Origin: Acidithiobacillus sp. AMEEHan
Lineage (GTDB): Bacteria; Pseudomonadota; Gammaproteobacteria; Acidithiobacillales; Acidithiobacillaceae
Reading direction: 5' to 3'
NCBI RefSeq assembly: GCF_030996345.1
Contig: NZ_CP118747.1
Location: 2,044,001 to 2,108,000, forward strand
Length of the DNA stretch: 64,000 nt
The translations under genes and the position numbers were made by a program. Shown piece by piece: positions 1 to 8,570 of this stretch. The notes beneath the pieces were generated by a model. It was given only the letters and a program-made list of their open reading frames with translations, was not told where the DNA came from and did not search any database. Position 1 is the first letter of the stretch. Each line of letters starts with the position of its first letter.

Positions 1-405
1 CGGTGTAATGAGCGAGCGTGTGTTTTCCTGGCGCCAATCCGGCTCGGAGAATCCGCGCCGCAGCTGATCTGCGGCAAGAACACTTGCAGTGGCGCGGTCT
101 GGAACGCGCAGCAAGGCTTCGGACAGTCGCATGAGGGAAAGGCCGCTTGCACTATCCAACGGGTATTCTGCCAATAGGGCTTCCATACCCAAAAAATTGT
201 GGCGTTGCGCCTCACGCGCGCCCTGCACCCAGGGTGCAGCGCGCTCTACGACAGCATCCCAGGAGAGTTCGCCAACACAGTGCTCCGCGGCCATGACGCA
301 AGTCGGTTCCGAGCGCACCGCCGCAGGCAAAGTGATCTTTTGCACAGCGCTCTGGCAATCGAGTTCTCCACCGTGCGCAATCCTATCGTTTGAGGTATCC
401 AGCAT
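1..405 (-). CDS. putA: Proline dehydrogenase / PutA, N-terminal part (runs off left edge)
   Basis: The minus strand from an ATG at 405 has no stop to base 1, giving 135 codons of an incomplete gene. AAGGAG sits 7 bases before the ATG. The segment from about residue 78 (ALLAEYPLDSASGLSLM, then LSEALLRVPD) matches the start of the proline dehydrogenase region of PutA, which oxidises proline to glutamate semialdehyde and usually on to glutamate, passing electrons to quinone. Whether the aldehyde dehydrogenase half is present cannot be seen. It is divergent from an amino acid permease and proB, so proline handling is a reasonable theme. The ORFs on the plus strand here are shadows. Confidence 0.8.
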   Translation of the reverse strand, partial: MLDTSNDRIAHGGELDCQSAVQKITLPAAVRSEPTCVMAAEHCVGELSWDAVVERAAPWVQGAREAQRHNFLGMEALLAEYPLDSASGLSLMRLSEALLRVPDRATASVLAADQLRRGFSEPDWRQENTRSLITP

Positions 406-687
406 TGATGCTCCTTATCTTTTCCGGCAGCGGTACGTGATTTCCCAGCAAAAGTCGTACCCGGATGCCCAAAAAAATGCCAAAGAGAAAATGTGGCTAT
501 CTTGCAATTTACCATCCCTTTTTATTCCGGTGATCTTAATAAGCAGATTTGATTTGTCTAGTATAGTAGATACTACGATTGCGTGGTGCATAATCACGAA
601 GATCCCGAGAGATCATTTATCTGATTTGACATAGATTTATTTTTATGACATGGTAAAAATTGTTATCATAAGAACTGGGGACTCGGT
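406..687. promoter_or_regulatory. Divergent intergenic region between putA and the permease
   Basis: This is an A+T-rich stretch between two divergent genes, with no supportable gene in it. It contains a TTGACA at 626-631, but no convincing -10 hexamer at 16-18 bases from it. It also contains a small inverted repeat (TAGTA ... TACTA, about 558-574) that could be an operator. Promoters for both directions must lie here, but I cannot place them with confidence. Confidence 0.4.
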
Positions 688-2307
688 TTGCCAAAAAAAC
701 CACTGCACGATGATAAGGGAGGCTTGCGCCGGGAGGGAGGGCTGCAAGGCCTGATCCTCGCCTGCGTTGGCGCATCCATTGGATCCGGTTGGCTTTTCGG
801 TCCGTTATACACGGCGAAGATGGCTGGTCCTTACGCGATAGGCTCTTGGGTTATCGGCATGATTGCCATTCTTTTGCTTGCAGTGGTTTTTGCTGAGCTT
901 GCACCGCTGATTCCGAAAGCTGGCGCTGTGGTACATTTGGCAAATATTGGCAATGGTCCCATCGTGGGTAATATGTGGACCTGGATTTTGTTCTTGTCAT
1001 ACGCCACGATTGCGCCTATCGAAGTGACGGCATTGCTTACCTACGCAAATAATTATTTCCCCCATTTTCTCCAGCCACATAGTAGCTTGCTGAGCAGCCA
1101 GGGGTATTTCTACGCGCTGATTGCTTTGGCATTTTTCGTGGCATTGAATTTTCTCTCCGTACGCTGGGTTTTTCGAATCAATAACGGTGCGACTTGGTGG
1201 AAGATAGCGATTCCAGCGCTCACTGGAATCGCGCTGATCGCTCTTGGCTGGCACTCGGGAAATTTCCACAGTGTTGCGGGGAATTCGGCCAGCAACATTC
1301 AAGGGATGTTCGTTGCCGTGGCCACCGGCGGAGTCATCTTCTCCTTGTTGGGATTTCGCCACGCCATCGACTTAGCAGGTGAAAGTAAAAATCCGAAACG
1401 TGATTTGCCCTTGGCGACAATTCTTTCGGTGCTTATCGCGGGCATTATCTACATCCTTGTCCAGGTTGCGTTCATTGCTGCCGTGCGACCAGAAGATCTG
1501 GCCAATGGGGGCTGGGAGCATTTGCACTTTCCGGGCATCAACGGGCCGTTTGCGGCACTGGCCGCCAGCATTGGAATTTCCTGGCTTGCTGTTCTTCTGT
1601 ACGTGGATGCCTTTGTGTCGCCGGCTGGGACAGCATTGATCTACACGGCCACTTCCGCCCGTGTCACTTTGGCAACGGCAGAAAGTGGAGCGTTCCCTAA
1701 GGTGCTGGGCAAAATCAACAGGCATGGCGTGCCCTGGAGCAGTCTTATTTTGCTCTACATTGTCGGTGCCATTTTCTTTCTGCCCTTTCCGTCTTGGCAA
1801 AAAATGGTGGGATATATTGCTTCCATGACGGTACTGTCTTATGTCATCGGTCCCATTGCTTTGATGCAACTACGCAAAGCGATGCCGAGCCTGGAGCGCC
1901 CCTTCACTCTCCCGGGCGCAAAGGTGATTGCACCGATCGCCTTCATTGTGGGGACCTGGATCGTCTATTGGTCGGGATTGCACACCCTCAATTTTATTTT
2001 TGGAACGCTGTTTGTATTGCTTGCGCTCTATGCCCTCTGGGGGGTTTTTCGCAAAGAGCCCCTGCGCGATATGGGTTGGCAATACATCTGGTGGATTATT
2101 CCTTATTTCCTTGGCATATGGTGTGTGTCTTGGATTAGCCCTAAATCTCTGGGGGGCATTGGGCTGATCGGGTTCTATGAAGGAATGACAATCATCGCTA
2201 CAGTTAGCCTTGTGATTTTCTATTGGGCAGTGCATAGTGCAGTTTCCGATCACGAGATTCGGGTCTACATGCGAAATCTGGGTAAACGTGGGGTTGGCGC
2301 GCCGTGA
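688..2307 (+). CDS. APC-superfamily amino acid permease
   Basis: This is a 539-residue polytopic membrane protein. The first helix begins near residue 19 with the glycine-rich signature ACVGASIGSGWLFGP, typical of helix 1 of amino acid/polyamine/organocation (APC) permeases, where the unwound GxG region binds substrate. About 12 hydrophobic segments follow. The start is a TTG at 688, because the next in-frame ATG (residue 45) would remove helix 1. The stop overlaps the GTG of proB by 4 bases, so the two are probably co-transcribed. Divergent putA suggests proline or a related amino acid as substrate, but this is inference only. Confidence 0.8.
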   Translation: MPKKPLHDDKGGLRREGGLQGLILACVGASIGSGWLFGPLYTAKMAGPYAIGSWVIGMIAILLLAVVFAELAPLIPKAGAVVHLANIGNGPIVGNMWTWILFLSYATIAPIEVTALLTYANNYFPHFLQPHSSLLSSQGYFYALIALAFFVALNFLSVRWVFRINNGATWWKIAIPALTGIALIALGWHSGNFHSVAGNSASNIQGMFVAVATGGVIFSLLGFRHAIDLAGESKNPKRDLPLATILSVLIAGIIYILVQVAFIAAVRPEDLANGGWEHLHFPGINGPFAALAASIGISWLAVLLYVDAFVSPAGTALIYTATSARVTLATAESGAFPKVLGKINRHGVPWSSLILLYIVGAIFFLPFPSWQKMVGYIASMTVLSYVIGPIALMQLRKAMPSLERPFTLPGAKVIAPIAFIVGTWIVYWSGLHTLNFIFGTLFVLLALYALWGVFRKEPLRDMGWQYIWWIIPYFLGIWCVSWISPKSLGGIGLIGFYEGMTIIATVSLVIFYWAVHSAVSDHEIRVYMRNLGKRGVGAP

Positions 2308-3447
2308 GTGAAATCCAGCGGGAGCGTCCTTCCGCAGGTAGAAAATGGGTGGTCAAAATTGGTAGCAGTCTACTCATGAATGGCATGGGAAGGCTGGCGG
2401 AAGACCGTGTTTCCGACTGGTTATCGCAGATTCAAGCGCTGATCCATGATGGATATCAGATCGTACTGGTCTCCTCTGGAGCCGTTGGCGTTGGAGCTCG
2501 ACGCATGGGCTGGGAATGTCGACCGACGCAGCTCGCCGATCGCCAGGCCGCGGCCAGCGTCGGTCAGTCTATTCTCATGCATGGCTACGAGAAAATTCTG
2601 CACCAGATTCAGCGGGAAAACCATCCTGTTTTGCACTGTGGCCAAGTCCTTCTCACTCATGAAGAGCTGCGTAATCGCTCGCGTTATCTGAATGCCCGAG
2701 ATACCTTGCGTACGTTGATTGATCACGGCGTGCTGCCCATCGTCAACGAAAACGACGCCATTTCGCATCGTGCCATACAGCTTGGCGACAACGACACTCT
2801 GGGGGCGTTGGTCGCCAATTTATGGGATGCAGACCTACTGGTCTTGCTCACAGACCAGTCAGGTCTGTTCGATGCAGACCCGCGCACGCATCCCGAGGCA
2901 AAGTTGGTCCAGCATGCCAAGGCAGGTGAGGCTCGCTTGGAGCGTCTCGCTGGTTCCGGTGGTTCCTCGGTAGGTACGGGGGGATGTTGGCGAAGGTGAA
3001 AGCGGCGGCACGGGCGGCACGTTCCGGCTCCTCCACAATCATCGCTGGCGGTCTGGAGAGTAGGGTGTTGCTTCGTATTGCTGCGGGAGAGCCGGTCGGT
3101 ACCTGGCTCGAAGCGAAAGTCCCCGTGCTCACGGCCCGCAAGCGCTGGTTGTCTGACCATCTGCGTGTGCATGGTAAGTTATACCTGGATGCTGGAGCGG
3201 TAGAGGCCGTTCGGGCAGAGGGGCGAGCCTCTTGGTTTTCGGTATCCAGGCACAGGAAGGCGAATTTCGGCGGGGAGACCTCGTCAGGTGTCTCGATCCG
3301 GGCGGGCGCGAGATTGCTCGTGGTCTGATCAATCTGGATTCTCATCTCCTCCAGCACTGTCGTACGCAATTGGCCGAGGAGGGCGATGTTGCCGATGATT
3401 TTCGCGTGGCTATTCACCGCGACAATCTGGTGCGCAGTCAGACCTGA
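2304..3447 (+). pseudogene. proB: Glutamate 5-kinase, interrupted by two frameshifts
   Basis: ProB phosphorylates glutamate, the first step of proline synthesis. The N-terminal kinase domain (VVKIGSSLL, VLVSSGAVGVGARRMG, VNENDAIS, GDNDTLGALVA) is intact to about residue 225. The reading then shifts at a run of six G (2978-2983). Seven G would restore the conserved GTGGM-x-x-K continuation. A second shift at GGGG (3220-3223) would be repaired by a fifth G, giving EGASLLVFGIQAQEGEFRRG of the C-terminal PUA domain, which then runs to the stop at 3447. Both lesions are single missing G in homopolymers, and everything else is conserved, so sequencing error is likelier than decay. The GTG start overlaps the permease stop. 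Confidence 0.88.
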
Positions 3448-5687
3448 GCTGAGCTATTGCGGTCGGCGGCGGGTGCACGCTCCGGAAAGTAAAGATCCTG
3501 CTGCTGGTGCGCAAGGCGTATGCCTCGGCGATATAGCGCCTCAACCGCTCGGGCGCGCAGTTCTGTCTGAATCGTGAAGCTGTTGTTGCAGTCGCCGATG
3601 TAAACGCGCAGGTAAAACACCAGGGAGTTTTCGGTTACATCGAGCAGGAGCGCGGTGGGTGGAATACCGCGTGGATCATCCTGCAGAACTTCCGGGTGAT
3701 TTTTCCCCACTTCTTCCAGAATTTCACGCACTTCGTCAATGTCCGAGTCATGACGTACCCGTAATGGAATCATGAGCCTTAGCACGTTATTGCTGTACGT
3801 CCAATTGGTGACCTGACCGGATATCAGCTCAGAATTCGGCACAAAAACTTCTGTGCGATCAAAGGTCAGGATCAGCGTGGAGCGGATGCTGAGCCGCTGA
3901 ACATAACCTTCCGTTGTTCCTACCTTGACCCAGTCACCGACGCGAATGGGGCGTTCCAGCAGTAGAATGATTCCCGAAACAAAATTATTGACGATATTCT
4001 GCAGACCAAAACCAATTCCGACGGATAACGCGCCGGCGATGATCGCAAGGTTGTGCAAAGCCACGCCCGCTGTCGATAGTGACAAGAGGATGGCAATGAT
4101 GAAGCCGACATAGCGAAAAATAGCCAGGACGGAATGGCGAGACCCGACATCGAAGTGACGAAAAATACCACGCGCAGAGGCCAGACGATTCTGTATCCAT
4201 TGATTGACATTGAACAGGACAATCAACAAGATGGCAGCGATCAGCCAACGAAACGGCTGAATATGAAAGTTCCCGACGGTGAAACCTTGAATAAAATATT
4301 TCCAAAAGAAGTGGAAGCCGCTACGTGTGAGACCCCAGGCTAAGAGACTGATGACCAACACCAGCAGCCAAAGGGAGGCGTGGCTGAGAGTTCGCAACCA
4401 GAATAGCCAAGAACTGCCCTGGGTGGAGAACCCCAGGTGTTGCCGAATGAGACGAGGAAGCGCGCCGTCGCCTTCGTCGTCATCCCCCCAGATATCATCG
4501 AGGAACCAGCCGATTACCCGCGCAACGATGACGGCCACCAGGGTGGTGACGAAGCCATCCGTTAGATAGTTGGCAAGCTGAGAATAGCCAATGAAATTGA
4601 GCAGGATCAGAGCACTGGCCAAACCGAAAAGAAGGAGTTGCAGCCATCGCCAATCCTTGAGAAAGGTGAAGCGTCGCGCACGCCAAAGCACCCAGATGAT
4701 AGTGCCGAGAATCGCTGTATGAATTGCCGTCAATAAGGCCGTGTGCTCGGCGATGATGGTGCTCCCTTGAGGATCAAGAGACTGGTACATCAACACAAAG
4801 ACGCCGAACGTGATGATGAAGCGCAATGGACGCCACAATACACGCAGCAATACGGCCTCGCGCTGCGCGCGGGAGGGAATTTCGGCAAGGTGTCGCAGCA
4901 TGGAGCGAGCGAGCCAAGTGCTGAGGACATACGCAGTTAAGGTCGCTAGCACCAGCTCGGTGATTGGCAATAAGGCGCCCAACAGATAACTTGATAGTAA
5001 CCAAGCAATAATAGCGAGCAGGGGATATAACTCACGAATAGCAGATTTGGAGTTGCGGCGCAGAATTATCATCAGTAGGTAGACGGCGATGCCGACGCCC
5101 CAGGCGCCTTGAAAGTGAGGATCGTTGACAGCATGTTTGCGAATCCAGAAATCTCTTTCTTGTTCCCATGTCTCTTTGGGCGTGCTGAGAACCTGTGCAA
5201 TCTGCTGTATAAAATCTGGGCCGCGCTGTAGCAGTTCCCGGGTATGTATATGGGCTTCCTTGGCGTGCAGCTCGCTAAGAACGGTGTTGCCCCCGACATA
5301 CAGCACCTTGCACGCGGCGAGTTGGCCGTTGATCTGCTTTTGTTGGGATTCGAGCTTCTGTCGTAATTGACTGAGCTCGGCTGGTTCTCCCACTACGGGA
5401 GCACCCAGAATATGCAGCGATTTTTCAATGGTATTGAGAGATGCTTGCTGCCTTTGGGTGCAGGCGTTGGCGGAGGCAACCAGTGCCTGCGCTTGTCTTT
5501 GCCATTGACGCAATTGCTGCAGGCTTACCGTACCATCCAGCGCGTCGTGTATGTGGCGCAGCACTTGCGCATCACTGGCGAAATCGCTGGTTGTGCCGGC
5601 TGTCGCCAGGGTAGAAAGCATCCCCCACGCCAGTAGTAAGCCGAGGCAGGCTCTCAGCAGCGATTGCGTCAGCACCCCCAGTGACAT
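3438..5687 (-). CDS. Large mechanosensitive ion channel, MscS family
   Basis: This 749-residue protein would release solutes on osmotic downshock. I start it at the ATG at 5687, because a signal-peptide-like hydrophobic stretch follows at once. An upstream in-frame start would add 28 unlikely residues. A periplasmic helical region is followed by many membrane segments. The C-terminal third is a standard MscS core: the pore helix rich in Ala/Gly (IIAGALSVGIGFGLQNIVNN), the ERPIRVGDWV beta-domain signature, and the alpha/beta domain to the end. Its size places it with the long MscK/YbiO/YjeP-like subgroup. It starts 10 bases after the ferritin-like gene ends and converges on proB with a 10-base overlap. 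Confidence 0.85.
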   Translation of the reverse strand: MSLGVLTQSLLRACLGLLLAWGMLSTLATAGTTSDFASDAQVLRHIHDALDGTVSLQQLRQWQRQAQALVASANACTQRQQASLNTIEKSLHILGAPVVGEPAELSQLRQKLESQQKQINGQLAACKVLYVGGNTVLSELHAKEAHIHTRELLQRGPDFIQQIAQVLSTPKETWEQERDFWIRKHAVNDPHFQGAWGVGIAVYLLMIILRRNSKSAIRELYPLLAIIAWLLSSYLLGALLPITELVLATLTAYVLSTWLARSMLRHLAEIPSRAQREAVLLRVLWRPLRFIITFGVFVLMYQSLDPQGSTIIAEHTALLTAIHTAILGTIIWVLWRARRFTFLKDWRWLQLLLFGLASALILLNFIGYSQLANYLTDGFVTTLVAVIVARVIGWFLDDIWGDDDEGDGALPRLIRQHLGFSTQGSSWLFWLRTLSHASLWLLVLVISLLAWGLTRSGFHFFWKYFIQGFTVGNFHIQPFRWLIAAILLIVLFNVNQWIQNRLASARGIFRHFDVGSRHSVLAIFRYVGFIIAILLSLSTAGVALHNLAIIAGALSVGIGFGLQNIVNNFVSGIILLLERPIRVGDWVKVGTTEGYVQRLSIRSTLILTFDRTEVFVPNSELISGQVTNWTYSNNVLRLMIPLRVRHDSDIDEVREILEEVGKNHPEVLQDDPRGIPPTALLLDVTENSLVFYLRVYIGDCNNSFTIQTELRARAVEALYRRGIRLAHQQQDLYFPERAPAADRNSSAQV

Positions 5688-5697
5688 GTTGAATGAC

Positions 5698-6519
5698 TCA
5701 GGTAAGTGCGCGCCGTGCTCCGCGCATGAGTAGGGGAAGGAGTAGACGCTGTACCATCGGTGGCAGCGCAACCGGCTTCATCAACATCTTGATGGCCATC
5801 TCAAAGGGATAGTGACGGCGGATCCAGACGCTCAGACGTTTGCGGAAGGCACGGAAGTCGTTTTGAGTAAAAGTCTGCCCTGGATTGCGCAGTTCAAATG
5901 CGCAACGAATGGCCAAAAAGCTGTCCTCGAGGTCTGCTTCGGCGGCGCGCTGCCACAACCCGCGCAGCACACGCCAGCGGGAAATTCCCTCCCGCGTCTG
6001 GTACTCCCGGAAGAAGCGAAAGAAATACTTGTAGTGTTGTACCTCGTCGGCGCGGATGCGACCAGCAAGCTCGCGTAACACGGGTTCCGGGCTTGCCTGT
6101 TGAATCATCGTGTAAAAACTGGCGGTGCCGGTCTCGACCACGCACCGCGCCGCCATTTCCAGTGCCGGTGTGGGTCCGAGGCTTTCGGTTTGGCACAGGG
6201 GGGCGTATTCGGCAACAAAGCGCGCGTAGGCTGCCTCCCAATCGAAATCTGGCCACACCGTCAAAATGTATGCGCGTAGGGCCCGCCCGTGTTGGACTTC
6301 TTCCTGTTCCCACTGCTCCTGCAGCCACGAGCGGGCCTCCAGGTGGCCCCCGTAATATTCGGCCAGATTGTGGGCGTAGAGGTCCGATAAGGTCTCAACG
6401 AAAGAAGCGCCAGCCAAAAGATAAAACCAATCACTTTCCTCTTCGATGGCGCCGCGCTGCACGCGGTCAAAGGGGATGTCTTGTAGAGACCAGCGGGGAT
6501 GGCGGAGTTGGTTGGCCAT
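5698..6519 (-). CDS. Ferritin-like diiron protein
   Basis: This 273-residue, largely helical protein carries a full set of likely carboxylate/histidine diiron ligands: E42, the pair E74-x-x-H77 (EEVQHG), E130 (VVETGTASFY), and E159-x-x-H162 (DEVQHYKYFF). This arrangement is found in ferritin-like oxidases and acyl-ACP-desaturase relatives. The C-terminus (from about residue 225) is basic and hydrophobic and may contact the membrane. The substrate is unknown. The gene lies between queC and the mechanosensitive channel on the same strand with short gaps, so all three may share a transcript. I see no reason to call it a desaturase rather than a generic ferritin-like oxidase. Confidence 0.7.
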   Translation of the reverse strand: MANQLRHPRWSLQDIPFDRVQRGAIEEESDWFYLLAGASFVETLSDLYAHNLAEYYGGHLEARSWLQEQWEQEEVQHGRALRAYILTVWPDFDWEAAYARFVAEYAPLCQTESLGPTPALEMAARCVVETGTASFYTMIQQASPEPVLRELAGRIRADEVQHYKYFFRFFREYQTREGISRWRVLRGLWQRAAEADLEDSFLAIRCAFELRNPGQTFTQNDFRAFRKRLSVWIRRHYPFEMAIKMLMKPVALPPMVQRLLLPLLMRGARRALT

Positions 6520-6545
6520 TCGATGCAGTTCTCCTGTTCTGTCAA

Positions 6546-7205
6546 TCAGTAATCGCGGGCGTACTGGACGTCTGCGGCCTGCAGGCCAGCGTTACGAAAT
6601 GCTTCCCGTCGCTTCAGGCACTGCGGGCAAGCGCCACAATGTTGCGCCCTCCCAAGCAAGCAACTGTACGATAAATTCCACTCGACTCCCAAGCCTTGAC
6701 CCAGTTTTACGATTTCTGCTTTGTGCAATTCGAACAGTGGCAACCGCAGGGAATGCCCCAGCGCTGCGAGATGGTTCCGCAGCGGGGCCAGAGCCTCCAC
6801 ACGCGATCCGCTGTCTACGGCAGCGTCATCGGCAGAGATGCCCATGCAGATATGACAAATTCCCAAGGCGCCTGCTACGCTGGCTGCCACGCTGATGGCG
6901 ATGAGGTTGCGGTACAGCATGGGCACATGAAAGCGATGCGGTCGAAGTTTGCCAAGCGCCTCGCCCAATTCTCGCATGGGAATGCGCCGGGCAGCGATCC
7001 CCAGCTGCTGGCACTGCGCAGTTACCGATTGCCATTCCTGCGTCGCAGCGCGTTGCGCGTAATCCAGAAAAACGGGTTCTGGATCGAGGCCTCCGCGACG
7101 CAGGAGGCGCAACAGCGTACTGCTTTCCACTCCGCCACTCAGCAGAAGAAGGACGCGTTCGCCCGCTGGCAAATCTGGTAGCAACTGCTGTACTTGGTCT
7201 ATCAT
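6546..7205 (-). CDS. queC: 7-cyano-7-deazaguanine synthase
   Basis: QueC converts 7-carboxy-7-deazaguanine to preQ0, an ATP- and ammonia-dependent step toward queuosine in tRNA. The 219-residue product starts at the ATG at 7205, with AAGGAG 12 bases before it. An upstream in-frame extension into the yciO region was discarded. It shows the PP-loop LLLLSGGVESSTLL (S-G-G-x-[DE]-S) and the C-terminal zinc-binding cysteines C-x8-C-x2-C-x2-C (SCLLGRAQHCGACPQC). The Asp of the usual SGGxDS is Glu here. queD, queE and queF are not in view. Confidence 0.88.
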   Translation of the reverse strand: MIDQVQQLLPDLPAGERVLLLLSGGVESSTLLRLLRRGGLDPEPVFLDYAQRAATQEWQSVTAQCQQLGIAARRIPMRELGEALGKLRPHRFHVPMLYRNLIAISVAASVAGALGICHICMGISADDAAVDSGSRVEALAPLRNHLAALGHSLRLPLFELHKAEIVKLGQGLGVEWNLSYSCLLGRAQHCGACPQCLKRREAFRNAGLQAADVQYARDY

Positions 7206-7237
7206 GCCGCTGTTTTCTCCTTGCCTGCGAGTACTCC

Positions 7238-7900
7238 TTGGCACTGATATTGGACGTTCACCCGCAAAATCCCCAAGCGCGCCTCTTACAACAGGCCGTG
7301 GCCCGGGCACGCGCGGGTGGGCTTCTTGTGTACCCCACGGACACCTGCTATGCGCTGGGTTGCTGTATCGGTGCCAAGACGGCGCAGGAGCGCCTGCGGC
7401 AGATCCGGCAGCTCGATGTCCATCATGATCTGTCTCTGCTGTTTTCCAGTATTTCGCAGTTGACGGAATACGCCAAGCTGGACGATCGCAGCTTTGCCAT
7501 TGTCAAGCGAGTCTTACCGGGGCCGTTCACCTTCATCCTACCAGCGACCCACGACGTACCACGACGCTTGGCGGACCCGCGGCGGCGTAGCATCGGGGTA
7601 CGCGTGCCGGATGCCCCGGTGGTGCAGGGACTCCTAGCCGAGCTGGGAGAGCCGCTGATGAGCTCCACCCTGCAACTTCCTGGCGATCCCCTGCCGTTGC
7701 ACGAAGTGCATGAGATTGCGGATCGGATTGGCAATCGTGTGGATGTGTTTCTCCGTGCCGAGGACGGCGGCACCGAGTGTTCTACGGTGATTGATCTTTG
7801 TGAATGGCCACCGCGTCTTCTTCGCCGCGGCCTGGGCGCTCCGGATTCTTTGGGAATCGATCTTGCCGAGAGCGGAAATCCGATCGCAGAAGAGGTATAG
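7238..7900 (+). CDS. Sua5/YciO/YrdC family protein (threonylcarbamoyl-AMP synthase-like)
   Basis: This 220-residue protein spans a single YrdC-type domain. It has the family motif VYPTDTCYALGC near residue 31, the nucleotide-pocket stretch VLPGPFTFILPAT, and the basic segment RRRSIGVRVPD. Members make threonylcarbamoyl-AMP for the t6A modification of tRNA. The length without a C-terminal Sua5 domain and the divergent KR/SxN region fit the YciO branch, whose own activity is less certain. The apparent start is a TTG at 7238, with only a weak ribosome binding site. Only 32 bases separate it from the divergent queC start. It begins a tight operon with the M50 protease, trpS, scpA and scpB. Confidence 0.8.
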   Translation: MALILDVHPQNPQARLLQQAVARARAGGLLVYPTDTCYALGCCIGAKTAQERLRQIRQLDVHHDLSLLFSSISQLTEYAKLDDRSFAIVKRVLPGPFTFILPATHDVPRRLADPRRRSIGVRVPDAPVVQGLLAELGEPLMSSTLQLPGDPLPLHEVHEIADRIGNRVDVFLRAEDGGTECSTVIDLCEWPPRLLRRGLGAPDSLGIDLAESGNPIAEEV

Positions 7901-7907
7901 TCGTCGG

Positions 7908-8570
7908 ATGAACGATATTGAAAATATTATTCGGCAGATCAGTATCTGGGCGATCCCGGTGCTCTTCGCCATTACGGTGCACGAGGTCGCCCATGGTTGG
8001 ATGGCCTGGAAACGCGGCGATCCCACAGCCATGTTGATGGGCCGCCTGACCCTGAACCCTCTCAAACATATCGATCCCTTTGGTACGATCCTGCTGCCTG
8101 CCATGTTGCTGTTGTTCCATTCGTCGTTTCTGTTCGGCTACGCCAAACCGGTTCCGGTCAATTTCGCTGGCCTGCGCGATCCCAAGCGCGATATGGTGTT
8201 GGTCGCCATCGCTGGACCTGCTGCGAATCTCATCATGGCGATCTTCTGGACGATCATCCTTTGGCTGGGGGTCCAGTTGGCGGGCACCGCCCCGTATTTT
8301 GCTGAGCCGATGCAGCTGATGGGGCAGGCGGGGATCCTCATCAATGGGGTACTGATTCTGTTCAATCTCATTCCAATTCCGCCCCTCGATGGCGGGCGGG
8401 TGGCGGTTGGTCTCTTGCCCCGCGACGCATCCAACGCCCTGAGTCGGATCGAGCCTTACGGTTTCATCATTCTGATCGTACTGCTCTTTACTGGAATCCT
8501 ATGGGCGGTGCTGGGCCCCGCCTTTGAGTGGTTTCAGGGATTCTTCTTTCGCCTGGGAGGGCTGGCATGA
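7908..8570 (+). CDS. Site-2 protease family membrane metalloprotease (M50)
   Basis: This 220-residue integral membrane protein belongs to the short site-2 protease group (no PDZ domain). The zinc motif HEVAHG (H-E-x-x-H) lies in the first helix, near residue 26. The second metal-site motif NLIPIPPLDGGR near residue 154 supplies the conserved Asp. Such proteases cleave peptides within the membrane, but the substrate here is unknown. The ATG at 7908 follows the yciO stop by 7 bases. A longer ORF reading back into yciO is only a frame artefact. Its stop overlaps the trpS start as ATGA. Confidence 0.87.
   Translation: MNDIENIIRQISIWAIPVLFAITVHEVAHGWMAWKRGDPTAMLMGRLTLNPLKHIDPFGTILLPAMLLLFHSSFLFGYAKPVPVNFAGLRDPKRDMVLVAIAGPAANLIMAIFWTIILWLGVQLAGTAPYFAEPMQLMGQAGILINGVLILFNLIPIPPLDGGRVAVGLLPRDASNALSRIEPYGFIILIVLLFTGILWAVLGPAFEWFQGFFFRLGGLA

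Noticed and set aside
89-634. 181-residue plus-strand frame at the left end
   Set aside because: It lies opposite the PutA coding sequence, which shows clear family motifs and a strong ribosome binding site; this frame has no recognisable features.
5898-6674. 258-residue plus-strand frame over the ferritin-like and queC genes
   Set aside because: It is Arg/Pro-rich shadow sequence opposite two genes with intact catalytic motifs.
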